NCBI GenBank assembly: GCA_903924855.1
Contig: CAIYCW010000107.1
Coordinates: forward strand, 49,531 to 113,530
DNA length: 64,000 nucleotides
From: an uncultured Rhodospirillales bacterium
GTDB taxonomy: Bacteria; Pseudomonadota; Alphaproteobacteria; Acetobacterales; Acetobacteraceae
Reading direction: 5' to 3'
Below, in pieces: positions 47,616 through 57,286 of the stretch. The translations under genes were made by a program, and so were the position numbers. The stretch's first letter is position 1, and each line of letters starts with the position of its first letter. Below the pieces are notes generated by a model. The model had not been told where the DNA came from. It was given only the letters and a program-made list of their open reading frames with translations, and made no database searches.

Positions 47616-48992
47616 TTACACCTGCGCGCCGAGATCCCACCACAGACCCACATACCCCATCAGCCCCTCACGCGCCGTGGCCGCCAGCACATGCTCGTTC
47701 GGCCCGTGCTGCTTGCACCCGTTATAGCTGAGCGGAATCCACACGAGCGGCACGCCCAGGTGATCAACGAAGATATCGCCGGGCAGCCCGCCGCCGCCAT
47801 TGGGCACGATCTGCACCTTCTTGCCGGTGGTGCGCGCAAGGCTCGCCTGGGTCCGCCGCACCCACTCATTGTCCGGCGAGGTCCGGCTCGCCGCCATCCG
47901 CCCATGCGCCTGCTCGATCGCCACACTCTGAAACCCGTGCGCGTCCAGATGCCCGCGCAGCGCATCGGCAAACCCGTCCACATCCGCATCCACCGTGTAG
48001 CGCAGCTGGCACCACGCCTTGGCATCCGGCGCCACCGCGTTCACCGGCGCCGCCGGATTGCCGGACAGCATCGCCAGCACGATGAAGCTGGTCCAGCCAT
48101 AGACTTTCTCAGCCGATGTCAGCCCCGGCTCGCCCCAGTTCGGGTTGATCGTGGCACTCTCCTCGCTCTGCAGCTCGCAGCCCTCCAGCGCCCGGCGCAC
48201 ATCGGCGGGAATGCCGCCCTTCGGCAGAAACCCCGGCACCAGAATCCGCCCGTTGCGATCGGCGATGCAGGCCAGCGCATGCGTCAGCACAATCGCGGGG
48301 TCGGTCGTCATCCCACCCCAGTTGCCGCTGTGCACGCCCCCCTCGCGCTCGCGCACCACCAGGGTGAAATTGAAATTCCCGCGCGATCCGGTGGTGATCG
48401 TCGGCACATCCGGCCGCATCCGGGGCCCGTCACTGGCAATCAGCACATCGGCCGCCAGCATCTCGGCATTGGCCGCCACAAACGGCTTCAACCCCACCGA
48501 GCCCCGCTCCTCGCTCATCTCCAAAATGAGCTTCACGTTGAACCCAAGCCGGCCGCGCACCGAAAGCACCGTCTCCAGCGCCGTGATCACGGTGGCATGC
48601 TGCCCCTTGTTGTCCGCCGAACCGCGGCCGAACCACACATCCCCCCGCGGCGTCAGCACCCACGGGTTCAGCCCCGCATCCCACTGCTCCTCCAGCCCGC
48701 GCACCGTGTCGCCATGGCCATAGGTCAGAATCGTCGGAAGTGCCGGGTCCTCGATGCGGATCCCCACCAGAATCGGCCCGAAGCCGGCCACCGGGTTCGG
48801 ATGGATCTCCACCGAAAACCCAAGCCGCTCCAGCCAGGGCTGGATCGTCGCCGCCAGGTAGCGGTCCACATCCGCCGCAAACGCCGGGTCCTGCGAGGTG
48901 GACGGAATCGCCACCAGCTCCGCCAACCGGTCGCGAAACCCGTTGCTGTCAAAATGCCGTGCGGCCTGATCCAATGCGGCTTCGCGGGTCAT
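47616..48992 (-). CDS. M20-family metallopeptidase/amidohydrolase
   Basis: A 458-aa di-zinc M20 hydrolase. Metal and catalytic motifs: TYGHGDTV (His, Asp), FGRGSADNKGQH (Asp), MSEERGS (Glu-Glu pair) and a late GPNEHV (His). The central dimerisation domain is present. Substrate (dipeptide, acylated amino acid or carbamoyl compound) unknown. ATG 48992 (MTREAALDQAARHF) fits the conserved N-terminus; the track start overlaps the ClC gene. It is 52 bp downstream of the ClC gene. Confidence 0.88.
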   Translation of the reverse strand: MTREAALDQAARHFDSNGFRDRLAELVAIPSTSQDPAFAADVDRYLAATIQPWLERLGFSVEIHPNPVAGFGPILVGIRIEDPALPTILTYGHGDTVRGLEEQWDAGLNPWVLTPRGDVWFGRGSADNKGQHATVITALETVLSVRGRLGFNVKLILEMSEERGSVGLKPFVAANAEMLAADVLIASDGPRMRPDVPTITTGSRGNFNFTLVVREREGGVHSGNWGGMTTDPAIVLTHALACIADRNGRILVPGFLPKGGIPADVRRALEGCELQSEESATINPNWGEPGLTSAEKVYGWTSFIVLAMLSGNPAAPVNAVAPDAKAWCQLRYTVDADVDGFADALRGHLDAHGFQSVAIEQAHGRMAASRTSPDNEWVRRTQASLARTTGKKVQIVPNGGGGLPGDIFVDHLGVPLVWIPLSYNGCKQHGPNEHVLAATAREGLMGYVGLWWDLGAQV

Positions 48993-49044
48993 CCATGCTC
49001 TCCAATCATCAACACCATCACTCTGCGCCCGCGCACCGCCCACC

Positions 49045-50346
49045 TCAATGCCCGGCATCCACCGGCAGAAACCGCCGGCTCAGCGCATGGTAGATGCCCT
49101 CCCGGCACACCAGGCGCGACGCGCTGTGCCCGATCATCGCCGTCAGCATCACCGGCACCAGCAACGCATGATCCCCGGTCATCTCGGTGACAATCACAAA
49201 CGCGGTGATCGGCGCCTGCACCACGCCCGCGAAATAACCCACCATGCCCAGCACCACCATCGCCGGCATCGGCGCAATCGCGAACACATCGAACAGATTG
49301 CGCCCGATCCCGGCCCCCACCGAAAGCGACGGCGAAAAGATACCCCCCGGAATGCCGCTGATCGCGGACAGCAAGGTGGCGGCGAACTTCAACACCCCAA
49401 AATCCGCAGGCGGCGCATCCTGCCCGGACAGCAGATGCAGCACGCTGGCATAGCCGGTGCCATAGATCTGATTGGCCGAGGCCAGACCGCACAGTGCCAC
49501 CCCAAGCCCGCACACACCGGCGAACAGCGCCGGATGGCGCTGCATCCAGCCCCCCACCCGCAAATGCCCGATCTCGCCGGCCAGCAGCATCAACCGGCTG
49601 AACACGCCGCCCAGCAGCCCGCCAACGCCGCCACACACCGGCACCGCCAGCCACACCGGTGCGCCATGCAGCGCCACGCTGCTCATGCCGAAATAGGTGT
49701 AGTCACCAAGCCAGGCCAAGGACACCAGCCCGCCACAGATCACCGTGCCGATCACCAGCCCGCTCGTCCTCGCCTCGAACGCCCGGCTCATCTCCTCGAT
49801 GGCGAACACAATCCCGGCCAACGGCGCATTGAACGCCGCCGCCACCCCGGCCGCCGCCCCGGCCAGCACCAGCCCGCGCTGATGGCGCTTCGAGATATGC
49901 CCCACCGCATACATCACCGAAGCCCCCACCTGCACCGTCGGCCCCTCCCGCCCGATCGAGGCGCCGCACAGCAGCCCAAGCCCGGTCAGCATCACCTTGC
50001 CGAACGCCACACGCAGCGACACCAGCCGATGCCGCGCCGTCTCATCCTGCAGCGCGCGGGCGGCGATCACCTGTGGAATCCCGCTGCCCTGGCTGTTGGG
50101 AAACAGATGCCGCGCCGCCAGATTGGCAACAACAAACCCAAGCGGCGTCACCACCAACGGCGCCAGGGGCTGCCAGGCCAGCAGATCCTGAAACAGCGCC
50201 CCCATCGCATCGGCCAACAGGGCAAAGCCCACAGCGGCCACCCCCACCGCAAGCCCGCCGGCAACAAAGATCAACCGGATCTGACCGCGCCGTGACAGGG
50301 CAAGAACACGGCGCCGGATGCTGAAGGATGGACTAAAAATCACAAG
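49045..50346 (-). CDS. ClC-family chloride channel/transporter
   Basis: A 433-aa ClC protein with about 11 membrane helices. Anion-site signatures are GSGIPQVIA, GREGPTVQVGA (the gating Glu present) and GIPGGIFSPSLSVGAG. The gating Glu is kept, consistent with either a proton-coupled exchanger or a channel. No good ATG exists after the BenE stop; I used GTG 50346. An upstream ATG at 50451 overlaps benE in another frame. It is co-oriented with benE (11 bp) and the M20 gene. Confidence 0.87.
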   Translation of the reverse strand, partial: LVIFSPSFSIRRRVLALSRRGQIRLIFVAGGLAVGVAAVGFALLADAMGALFQDLLAWQPLAPLVVTPLGFVVANLAARHLFPNSQGSGIPQVIAARALQDETARHRLVSLRVAFGKVMLTGLGLLCGASIGREGPTVQVGASVMYAVGHISKRHQRGLVLAGAAAGVAAAFNAPLAGIVFAIEEMSRAFEARTSGLVIGTVICGGLVSLAWLGDYTYFGMSSVALHGAPVWLAVPVCGGVGGLLGGVFSRLMLLAGEIGHLRVGGWMQRHPALFAGVCGLGVALCGLASANQIYGTGYASVLHLLSGQDAPPADFGVLKFAATLLSAISGIPGGIFSPSLSVGAGIGRNLFDVFAIAPMPAMVVLGMVGYFAGVVQAPITAFVIVTEMTGDHALLVPVMLTAMIGHSASRLVCREGIYHALSRRFLPVDAGH

Positions 50347-50357
50347 AACAGTTCGAT

Positions 50358-51572
50358 TTACCTGGAGACCGCCGGAGAAGCCGAAGGCGGTTTTGCACGA
50401 TGCGTGCCACCCAGCACCGCCTGCGCCGCAAGCCCCAGCACCAGCCCCCATAACGGTGCCCCCAGCCCGAACAGACTCATGCCGGACGCCGTGCAGAGAA
50501 ACGTGATCATCGCCGCATCGCGCGACGATGGCTCGGCAATCGCCGCCGAAAGCCCACCCAGGATCGCCCCCAGCAAGGCCAGCCCCGCAATCGCCGCAAT
50601 CAACTCCGCAGGCAGTGCCGCAAACACCGCGGCCAGCGTCGCGCCAAACAGCGCGATCAGCAGATACAGCACCCCCATCGCCACACCCGCCCGCCAGCGC
50701 TGGCCCGGATCGTCATGCCCCTCCGGCCCCGCGATCTGCGCCGCCGTGAACGCAGCCGTGGTGATCCCATGGCAGCCAAACGGCGCCAGCAGGGTGGAAA
50801 CCCCGGAGATCGCCCCCACCACCAGCCGCTGATTGACGCTGTATCCGGCAGCCCGGATCACCGCGAGACCCGGCAGAAACTGCCCGGTGATCGCAACCAG
50901 ACACAAAGGCAGCGCCAGGTTGAGCGCCGAGCCGAAGGTGAACACCGGCATCGTCCACACCGGCACCGCAAGCGCCAGATGCACATCGGCGAAATGCGTC
51001 TGCCCGCGCAGCCCCGCCAGCGTCACCCCCACCACCAGCACGATCGTGATGGCGAATTTCGGCAGGATCCGCCGCCCCAGCAGAAACGCCACCACCATCA
51101 CCCCCACCAGCAACGGCGCCCGCCCCAGCGACACCCAGGTCTGCGCGCCAAACCGGAACAGAATGCCCGCCAGCATCGCCGCCGCGATCGCAGGCGGCAC
51201 CAACCGCATCACCCGCTCGAACATCCCGCTGATCGCAAGGGCAAAGATCGCGGCACTCGCCAGCACGAACGCCCCCACCGCCTCCGCCCAGGGCAGGCCC
51301 GGCAGCGACACCACCAGCAACGCCGCCCCCGGTGTGGACCACGCCACCGACACCGGCGCGCGCAGCCGCAGGCTCAGCACGATGCCGGACACGCCGCAGC
51401 CCAGCGAGATCGCCCAGATCCAGGAGGACAGCAGCGTATCCGGCAGATGCGCCGCCTGCGCCGCCTGGAAGATGATCACCACCGAGCCGGAATACCCGGC
51501 CAGAATCGCAACCAGCGCCGCCGCAACCGGCTGCACCCCCCACCCAGATCGCACGCCAGACCGCAGGCTCAT
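50358..51572 (-). CDS. BenE-type benzoate/proton symporter
   Basis: A 404-aa membrane protein of the BenE family with about 12 hydrophobic segments and the family motif region IAGYSGSVVIIFQAAQAAHLPDTLL and ALPLCLVAITGQFLPGLAV. It is expected to import benzoate or a similar aromatic acid with protons, although no ring-cleavage genes are visible. The start is ATG 51572, 10 bp after the fadJ-like stop with GGGG upstream; ATG 51590 would overlap that stop. Confidence 0.88.
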   Translation of the reverse strand: MSLRSGVRSGWGVQPVAAALVAILAGYSGSVVIIFQAAQAAHLPDTLLSSWIWAISLGCGVSGIVLSLRLRAPVSVAWSTPGAALLVVSLPGLPWAEAVGAFVLASAAIFALAISGMFERVMRLVPPAIAAAMLAGILFRFGAQTWVSLGRAPLLVGVMVVAFLLGRRILPKFAITIVLVVGVTLAGLRGQTHFADVHLALAVPVWTMPVFTFGSALNLALPLCLVAITGQFLPGLAVIRAAGYSVNQRLVVGAISGVSTLLAPFGCHGITTAAFTAAQIAGPEGHDDPGQRWRAGVAMGVLYLLIALFGATLAAVFAALPAELIAAIAGLALLGAILGGLSAAIAEPSSRDAAMITFLCTASGMSLFGLGAPLWGLVLGLAAQAVLGGTHRAKPPSASPAVSR

Positions 51573-51582
51573 CACATCCCCA

Positions 51583-53655
51583 TCACACATTCAGAGACGC
51601 GAAATCGCGCCCCTCCGCCACCATCCGCTCCAGCAGCGCCGCAGGCTCCCATCCCACCCCGCATTCGGCGTGAATTTCGCGCATCGTCGCCAGAATCCCG
51701 GCAAGCCCCGCCTCATCGCCCGCCTGCATCGGCCCGCCGCGCCAGGCCGGATACCCGTAGCCATGCACCAGCACCACATCAATGTCCGATGGCCGCAATG
51801 CTACGCCCTCGGCCAGAATCTTCGCCCCCTCGTTGACCATCGCGGCCAGCACCCGCGCCTCGATCCTGGCGGCCGGCACGGCCCTGCGCACAATCCCGCG
51901 CGCGGCGGAGGCCTGCTCCACCAACGCTGTCACGGCTTGGTCGATCTCACGCTTTCCGCCCTCATGGCGATACCAGCCAAGCCCGGTCTTCTGCCCGAAC
52001 CGCCCCGCCTCACACAGCCAATCCGCGATCGGCACATAGCGCGAAGCCGGATCGCGCTCGGGCGCCCGGCGCTTGCGCATCGCCCAGCCGATATCCAGCC
52101 CCGCCATGTCCGCCACCGCATAGGGCCCCATCGCCATGCCGAAGCCTTCCAGCGCCGCATCCACCTCATGCGGCAGGGCGCCATCCTCCAGCGCGAAATC
52201 ACAGATCTGCCGCCATTTCGCCAGCATCCGGTTGCCGATGAAACCATCGCACACGCCAGCGATCACCGGCTGCTTGCGCAGGCGCCGGCCCACGGCAAGC
52301 GCCGTTGCCAGCACCGCATCCGACACACGCCGGGGGCGGACAATCTCCAGCAGCCGCATCACATGCGCCGGCGAGAAGAAATGCAGCCCCAGCACCCGCT
52401 CCGGATTGTCCACCGCATCGGCCAGCACATCGATATCCAGATAGGAGGTGTTGGAGGCCAGAATCGCATCCCGCCGTGTCACGGCGGACAGCGCCCTGAA
52501 CACATCCTGCTTGGCCGCCAGATCCTCGATGATCGCCTCGATCACCAGGTCCGCCCCGGCCAGCGCCGCAAGCTCGGTGGCATAGCCGATCCGGGCCAGG
52601 CGCGCCTGCTGCTCCGTCCCGGACAGCCGCCCCGATGCCACCTGCCGCGTATACACGGCCTCGATCCGCCCCCGCGCCGCCGCCACCGCCGGCTCGGACA
52701 CCTCGACCAGCGTCACCGCGAACCCGGCATCGGCCAGCGCCACGGCGATGCCAGCACCCATCGTCCCGCCCCCCACCACGCCGGTCTGCGCCACCGGCCA
52801 GGGCTCGGCCGCCACCGGCGATTTCGCCGCCAGACGCTCCGCCATGAACAGATGGCGCAACGCCCGGGACTGCGCGCCCGCGCGCAAACTCTGAAACGCC
52901 GCACCCTCGCGCGCCAGCGCGTCGTCGAACGCCAGATCCAGCGCCCAGCCCACCGCCTCGGCTGCCACCACCGGCGCCTGTGCCCCGCGCGCCCGGCGCT
53001 GGACCGCCTGCACCGCGGTCTCGAACGCCGCCCGGTCGAAATCCGGCACCGCCCGATCCCGCGCCCGCGGCAACGCGCCCGACCGCGCCATCGCCCGCGC
53101 CCGTTCAACGGCAAGGGCCAGCACATCCGTTCCGATCTCATCCACCACGCCCAGGGCCAGCGCCTCGGCGGCCGGCACATGACGGCCGGAGGTGATCATC
53201 TCCAACGCAGCCGCAGCCCCCGCCAGCCGCGGCAGGCGCTGCGTGCCGCCAGCCCCCGGCAGCAGCCCCAGCTTCACCTCCGGCAGCCCCACCACGCCGC
53301 CCGGCGTGATCACCCGGCCATGACAGGCCATCGCCACCTCCAGCCCGCCGCCCAGAGTGGTGCCGAACAAAGCCGCCACCACCGGCTTCGGGCAGTGATC
53401 CAACGCGCGGCACACATCATTGGTGCTCGCGGCCCCGGCGCGCGGCGCGTTGAACTCGCGAATATCGGCCCCCGCCACAAAGGTCCGCCCCGCGCAGGAC
53501 AGCACCCCCGCCACCAGCCCCGGATCGGCGGCAAGCAGCCCCACCGCCGCGATCACCCCCTCGCGCACCGCGATCGACAGCGCATTCACCGGCGGATGAT
53601 CGATCACGATCACCCCCACATCGCCATGGCGTTCCAGCCGCACCAGATCGGTCAT
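51583..53655 (-). CDS. Multifunctional enoyl-CoA hydratase/3-hydroxyacyl-CoA dehydrogenase
   Basis: A 690-aa FadJ/FadB-like protein. The N-terminal crotonase domain has AGRTFVAGADIREF and GLPEVKLGLLPGAGGTQRLPR (oxyanion hole and Glu). The NAD-binding motif VVGGGTMGAGIAVALADAGF starts near residue 290, and the dehydrogenase His-Glu region is HFFSPAHVMRLLEIV. It catalyses hydration and oxidation of trans-2-enoyl-CoA in beta-oxidation. No thiolase is adjacent. It heads the run with benE, the ClC gene and the M20 gene. Confidence 0.92.
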   Translation of the reverse strand: MTDLVRLERHGDVGVIVIDHPPVNALSIAVREGVIAAVGLLAADPGLVAGVLSCAGRTFVAGADIREFNAPRAGAASTNDVCRALDHCPKPVVAALFGTTLGGGLEVAMACHGRVITPGGVVGLPEVKLGLLPGAGGTQRLPRLAGAAAALEMITSGRHVPAAEALALGVVDEIGTDVLALAVERARAMARSGALPRARDRAVPDFDRAAFETAVQAVQRRARGAQAPVVAAEAVGWALDLAFDDALAREGAAFQSLRAGAQSRALRHLFMAERLAAKSPVAAEPWPVAQTGVVGGGTMGAGIAVALADAGFAVTLVEVSEPAVAAARGRIEAVYTRQVASGRLSGTEQQARLARIGYATELAALAGADLVIEAIIEDLAAKQDVFRALSAVTRRDAILASNTSYLDIDVLADAVDNPERVLGLHFFSPAHVMRLLEIVRPRRVSDAVLATALAVGRRLRKQPVIAGVCDGFIGNRMLAKWRQICDFALEDGALPHEVDAALEGFGMAMGPYAVADMAGLDIGWAMRKRRAPERDPASRYVPIADWLCEAGRFGQKTGLGWYRHEGGKREIDQAVTALVEQASAARGIVRRAVPAARIEARVLAAMVNEGAKILAEGVALRPSDIDVVLVHGYGYPAWRGGPMQAGDEAGLAGILATMREIHAECGVGWEPAALLERMVAEGRDFASLNV

Positions 53656-53674
53656 GTGTTCCTCCCTTTTGTAG

Positions 53675-53700
53675 GGCGGAAGAGCGCAGCGTCATCCGCC
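53675..53700. repeat. REP-like element GGCGGAagagcg..TCATCCGCC
   Basis: A partial inverted repeat (GGCGGA/TCCGCC) with the familiar GTAGGGCGGAAGAGCGCAGCGTCATCCGCC composition seen in many proteobacterial genomes. It lies between tarD and the fadJ-like gene. Confidence 0.55.
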
Positions 53701-53750
53701 GTTTCATTTGCAACACCGGCCCAATGACGACCGGAGCCGACCGTCTGACC

Positions 53751-54911
53751 TTACTGCGCCAAGTCCCGCATCACCTGCGCCAGATCGCTCTTGCCCTCAA
53801 AGCCGATCCCCGGCAGCTCCGGCATGGTGATCACGCTGTCCTCCACCCGCACCCCGTCGGGAAACCCGCCATAGGGCTGGAACAGATCCGGATAGCTCTC
53901 ATTGCCGCCCAACCCCAGCCCCGCCGCGATGTTCAGCGACATCTGATGCCCACCATGCGGGATGCAGCGCGACCACGACCAGCCGGCATCCTTCAGAACG
54001 CCCAGCGTGCGCTGATATTCGCACAACCCGTAGGACAGCGCGCAGTCGAACTGCAGCCAGTCCCGGTCCGGCCGCATCCCGCCATGGCGGATCAGGTTGC
54101 GCGCATCCTGGTGGCTGAACAGGTTCTCCCCCGTGGCCATCGCCCCCGGATAGAACTCCGCCAACGCCGCCTGCAGCTGATAATCCAGCGGATCACCCGC
54201 CTCCTCGTACCAGAACAGCGGATAATCCCGCAGCATCTTCGCATAGGCGATCGCGGTCTCCAGATCGAAGCGCCCATTGGCATCCACCGCAAGCCGCGCC
54301 GGGCCGATCTCGCCCAGTACCGCCTCGATCCGCCGCCGGTCCTCGTCGATCGACGCCCCGCCGATCTTCATCTTCACCACCGAATAGCCGCGGTCGAGAT
54401 AGGAACGCATCTCGGCGCAGAGCTGCGCGTCATCCTTGCCCGGGTAGTAATAGCCCCCCGCCGCATAGACGAACACGCGTGGATCGGCCTCTCGCCCATG
54501 CCGCTCCGCCAGCAGCCGGAACAGCGGCCGCTCGGCGATCTTGGCCACCGCATCCCACACCGCCATGTCCAGCGTGCCCACCGCCACCGAGCGCTCGCCA
54601 TGCCCGCCCGGCTTCTCGTTCCTCATCATGCAGGCCCAGACCCGGTCCGGGTCGAGATTCTCCCCCGAAGCATCCACCAGGCTCTCCGGATCGGCCTCCA
54701 GCAGCCGCGGCGCGAACCGCTCGCGGATCAGCCCGCCCTGGCCATAGCGGCCGTTCGAGTTGAACCCATACCCCACCACACGCCGCGACCCCGCCTGCAC
54801 CACCACCGCCACCAGGCTGGTCGTCATCTTGCTGAAATCGATATAGGCGTTGCGGATCGGCGATGAGATCGGCTGGGTGATCTCGCGAACATCAATAATA
54901 CGAACAGACAT
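53751..54911 (-). CDS. tarD: D(-)-tartrate dehydratase
   Basis: A 386-aa enolase-superfamily dehydratase. The N-terminus MSVRIIDVREITQPISSPIRNAY and many further segments (GFNSNGRYGQGGLIRERF, EKPGGHGERSVAVGT, GGFPDGVRVED) match the characterised Bradyrhizobium tartrate dehydratase as I remember it. Catalytic Lys lies in VVKMKIGG, metal ligands in LAVDANGR and WYEEAGDP, and the His base in CIPHGGHQM. It converts D-tartrate to oxaloacetate. It is transcribed alone, ahead of the fadJ-like gene. Confidence 0.9.
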   Translation of the reverse strand: MSVRIIDVREITQPISSPIRNAYIDFSKMTTSLVAVVVQAGSRRVVGYGFNSNGRYGQGGLIRERFAPRLLEADPESLVDASGENLDPDRVWACMMRNEKPGGHGERSVAVGTLDMAVWDAVAKIAERPLFRLLAERHGREADPRVFVYAAGGYYYPGKDDAQLCAEMRSYLDRGYSVVKMKIGGASIDEDRRRIEAVLGEIGPARLAVDANGRFDLETAIAYAKMLRDYPLFWYEEAGDPLDYQLQAALAEFYPGAMATGENLFSHQDARNLIRHGGMRPDRDWLQFDCALSYGLCEYQRTLGVLKDAGWSWSRCIPHGGHQMSLNIAAGLGLGGNESYPDLFQPYGGFPDGVRVEDSVITMPELPGIGFEGKSDLAQVMRDLAQ

Positions 54912-55043
54912 CGAAGTCTCACCTGTCGAACGGTTGCGTCAGCGCCGCACTCTGGCCCCGGATCACGCCGCCCGCCAGCCCCGGCACCACCGTCCATCAC
55001 CGCACCGAAGCACGACATCGCGGTAATTATGGGCTGCAAACGA

Positions 55044-55072
55044 TTGTGGCGGCGCCGGGCATCGCCTATCTC
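55044..55072 (+). promoter_or_regulatory. Candidate promoter TTGTGG-N17-TATCTC
   Basis: A -35/-10 pair with 17-bp spacing in the gap between tarD and the exported unknown, 38 bp upstream of the latter's start codon. Confidence 0.35.
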
Positions 55073-55110
55073 TCAATCACGCTGCTTGTGGGCCGGAGAG
55101 TGTTTCTGCG

Positions 55111-55758
55111 ATGACCAGTAAAAAGAACGTGGCCGGCATCCTTGTGGCGGCCGTCGTGATCGCGTTTGCCACCTATCGCCTGGTGCAGCAGGCCGATGCC
55201 GGCCGCGACGTGGGCATCCCGCTCGGCAGCACCCCGGCCGCACAGCTCAAATTCCGCCTCTCCCTCAACGCGGTGGGCGATCGCATCATGCTCTCCGCCC
55301 CCGTGCAGATCGAAAGCACCCCCCAGCCCTCCGGCCCGGATCGCGTCCGCCTGCTCACCAATATCAACCAGCCCAATGGCGGCTTCATGTGGACCGCCAT
55401 CCCCAGCCGTGGCTCCGACCAGCGGCTGATCGGTGAGATCTCCATCGGCTCCAAGGTCTACAAGATGTGCGAGATGTTCCACGGCGGCAGCAACAGCATC
55501 GGCACCATCAGTCAGCGCTTCGACCCGGTGAACAATGGCGGCGAACGCGCCCGCCTGCCCACCGGCATGGCGTCCGAGCCGATGCTGACCCTCTACGCCG
55601 CCCTGAACGACGCCGGCCTGCCCGCCAAGGCCGTCACCTCGACCGACAATGTCACGCTGGAAAAGGCCACCAGCCACGTCAACTCCGTCGACCAGCCGGC
55701 CCCCGATCCGCTTAACGCGCTCGCCAACCGCGTCGCCCTGACCTGCCTCGGCGAATAG
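55111..55758 (+). CDS. Exported hypothetical protein
   Basis: A 215-aa protein with an N-terminal hydrophobic helix (NVAGILVAAVVIAFATYRLV) acting as signal anchor or signal peptide, then a soluble domain with two Cys (KMCEMF and LTCLGE) that could form a disulfide in the periplasm. No recognised family. It is a single gene between tarD (divergent) and the DEAD-box helicase. Confidence 0.7.
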   Translation: MTSKKNVAGILVAAVVIAFATYRLVQQADAGRDVGIPLGSTPAAQLKFRLSLNAVGDRIMLSAPVQIESTPQPSGPDRVRLLTNINQPNGGFMWTAIPSRGSDQRLIGEISIGSKVYKMCEMFHGGSNSIGTISQRFDPVNNGGERARLPTGMASEPMLTLYAALNDAGLPAKAVTSTDNVTLEKATSHVNSVDQPAPDPLNALANRVALTCLGE

Positions 55759-55832
55759 CCGCCCCCATCGCCCGGATCGGCCCGGCATGGCCCACGCATG
55801 GCCCGCCTGCGTGGCCATGACGCATGATTTTG

Positions 55833-55861
55833 TTGACTTCCCCCACCGCCCCCCCTATCCG
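55833..55861 (+). promoter_or_regulatory. Candidate promoter TTGACT-N17-TATCCG
   Basis: A strong -35 with 17-bp spacing to a weak -10, about 207 bp upstream of the second DEAD-box gene. It implies a long 5' leader, common for cold-inducible RNA helicases. The remaining 55759-56067 gap contains short GC-rich inverted repeats (for example CCCCGGG-type) and no credible ORF. Confidence 0.4.
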
Positions 55862-56067
55862 GCACAGGCGCCCCTTGATGTGGTCTTGCGCGCTGCCAGC
55901 CGGGCAGAGTTTCAGCTCCGGTGCCAACGCTCCCAGGTAGCCCTTTTCACGCAGCAGTTTGCGCCGGTTTGCGGTCCTGTTGACCGCTCTCGCCCACCAA
56001 GCGGCTCCCCGCCCGGCATGTCCCGGGGTGGAACGCCTGGACACGGGCGCTTATTTGAAAGAGTGCA

Positions 56068-57219
56068 ATGACATTCCAGGAATTGGGGCTCGCCCCCAAG
56101 CTGCTGAAGGCCCTTGAGGCCGTCGGCTACACCACCCCCACGCCGATCCAGCAGCAGGCCATCCCGCATGTGATGGCCGGCCGGGACGTGCAGGGCATCG
56201 CCCAGACCGGCACCGGCAAGACCGCGGCCTTCGCCCTGCCCATCCTGCACCGCCTCGCAGCCAGCCCGAAGCGCCCCGGCCCCGGCGGCTGCCGTGTGCT
56301 CGTGCTCTCCCCCACCCGCGAACTCGCCAGCCAGATCGCCGAAAGCTTCCAGGACTACGGCAAGTTCATGGATCTGCGCAGCACCGTCATGTTCGGCGGC
56401 GTGCCGAAAGGCCGCCAGGCCCGCGCCATGCAGATGGGCGTGGACGTGCTCGTCGCCACACCCGGCCGCCTGATGGACCACATGGCCGATCGCACCGTCA
56501 GGCTCGACAGCGTGGAGATCCTCGTCCTCGACGAGGCCGACCACATGCTCGATCTCGGCTTCATCGTCCCCATCCGCCGCATCGTCCAGCACATCCCGGC
56601 CCAGCGCCAGACCCTGTTCTTCTCGGCCACCATGCCCAAGGAGATCGGCACCCTCGCCGGCCAGATGCTGAAAAACCCGGCCCAGGTCGCCGTCACCCCG
56701 GTCGCCACCACCGCCGAGCGCATCGAGCAGCGCGTCATCCATCTGGAAACCTCGCGCAAGCGCGCCGTTCTGTTCGACCTGCTGATGAGCGACGTGAAGG
56801 GCCGCACCCTGGTCTTCACCCGCACCAAGCATGGCGCGGACCGCGTGGTGCGCCATCTCAGCGAACAGGGCCTGGCCTCGGCCGCCATCCACGGCAACAA
56901 AAGCCAGGGCCAGCGCGAGCGCGCCTTGGCCGAGTTCCGCTCCGGCAAATGCCGCGTGCTGGTGGCAACCGACATCGCCGCCCGCGGCATCGATGTTGAC
57001 GGCGTCTCCCACGTCATCAACTTCGACCTGCCCAACGTGCCCGAGACCTATGTCCACCGCATCGGCCGCACCGCGCGCGCCGGCGCCGACGGCATCGCCA
57101 TCAGCCTGTGCGACGGCGAGGAGCGCGCCTTCCTGCGCGGTATCGAGAAATTGATCGGCCAGAAAGTGCCGGTCATGCAGGCCCCTGGCGCACCTGCCCC
57201 CCAGCAGCGCGCCGCCTGA
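56068..57219 (+). CDS. DEAD-box RNA helicase (second RhlE-like paralog)
   Basis: A 383-aa RNA helicase with the full motif set: TTPTPIQQQAIPHV, AQTGTGKTAA, PTRELAS, VLDEADHMLDLGF, SATMP, ATDIAARGIDVDG and HRIGRTARAG. It lacks the basic C-terminal tail of the 42479 paralog, ending in a short Pro/Ala/Gln tail. The two probably differ in RNA targets or temperature range. Confidence 0.94.
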   Translation: MTFQELGLAPKLLKALEAVGYTTPTPIQQQAIPHVMAGRDVQGIAQTGTGKTAAFALPILHRLAASPKRPGPGGCRVLVLSPTRELASQIAESFQDYGKFMDLRSTVMFGGVPKGRQARAMQMGVDVLVATPGRLMDHMADRTVRLDSVEILVLDEADHMLDLGFIVPIRRIVQHIPAQRQTLFFSATMPKEIGTLAGQMLKNPAQVAVTPVATTAERIEQRVIHLETSRKRAVLFDLLMSDVKGRTLVFTRTKHGADRVVRHLSEQGLASAAIHGNKSQGQRERALAEFRSGKCRVLVATDIAARGIDVDGVSHVINFDLPNVPETYVHRIGRTARAGADGIAISLCDGEERAFLRGIEKLIGQKVPVMQAPGAPAPQQRAA

Positions 57220-57286
57220 GGCTTTACTTGCGTTGACGCAGGCGGGAATTCGCCGCATCCAAAGACAACACGTTCCGGATGCGCCG

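Noticed and set aside
50833-53727. 964-aa plus-strand ORF opposite benE and the fadJ-like gene
   Set aside because: Antisense shadow; the opposite strand carries full-length recognisable proteins with intact motifs.
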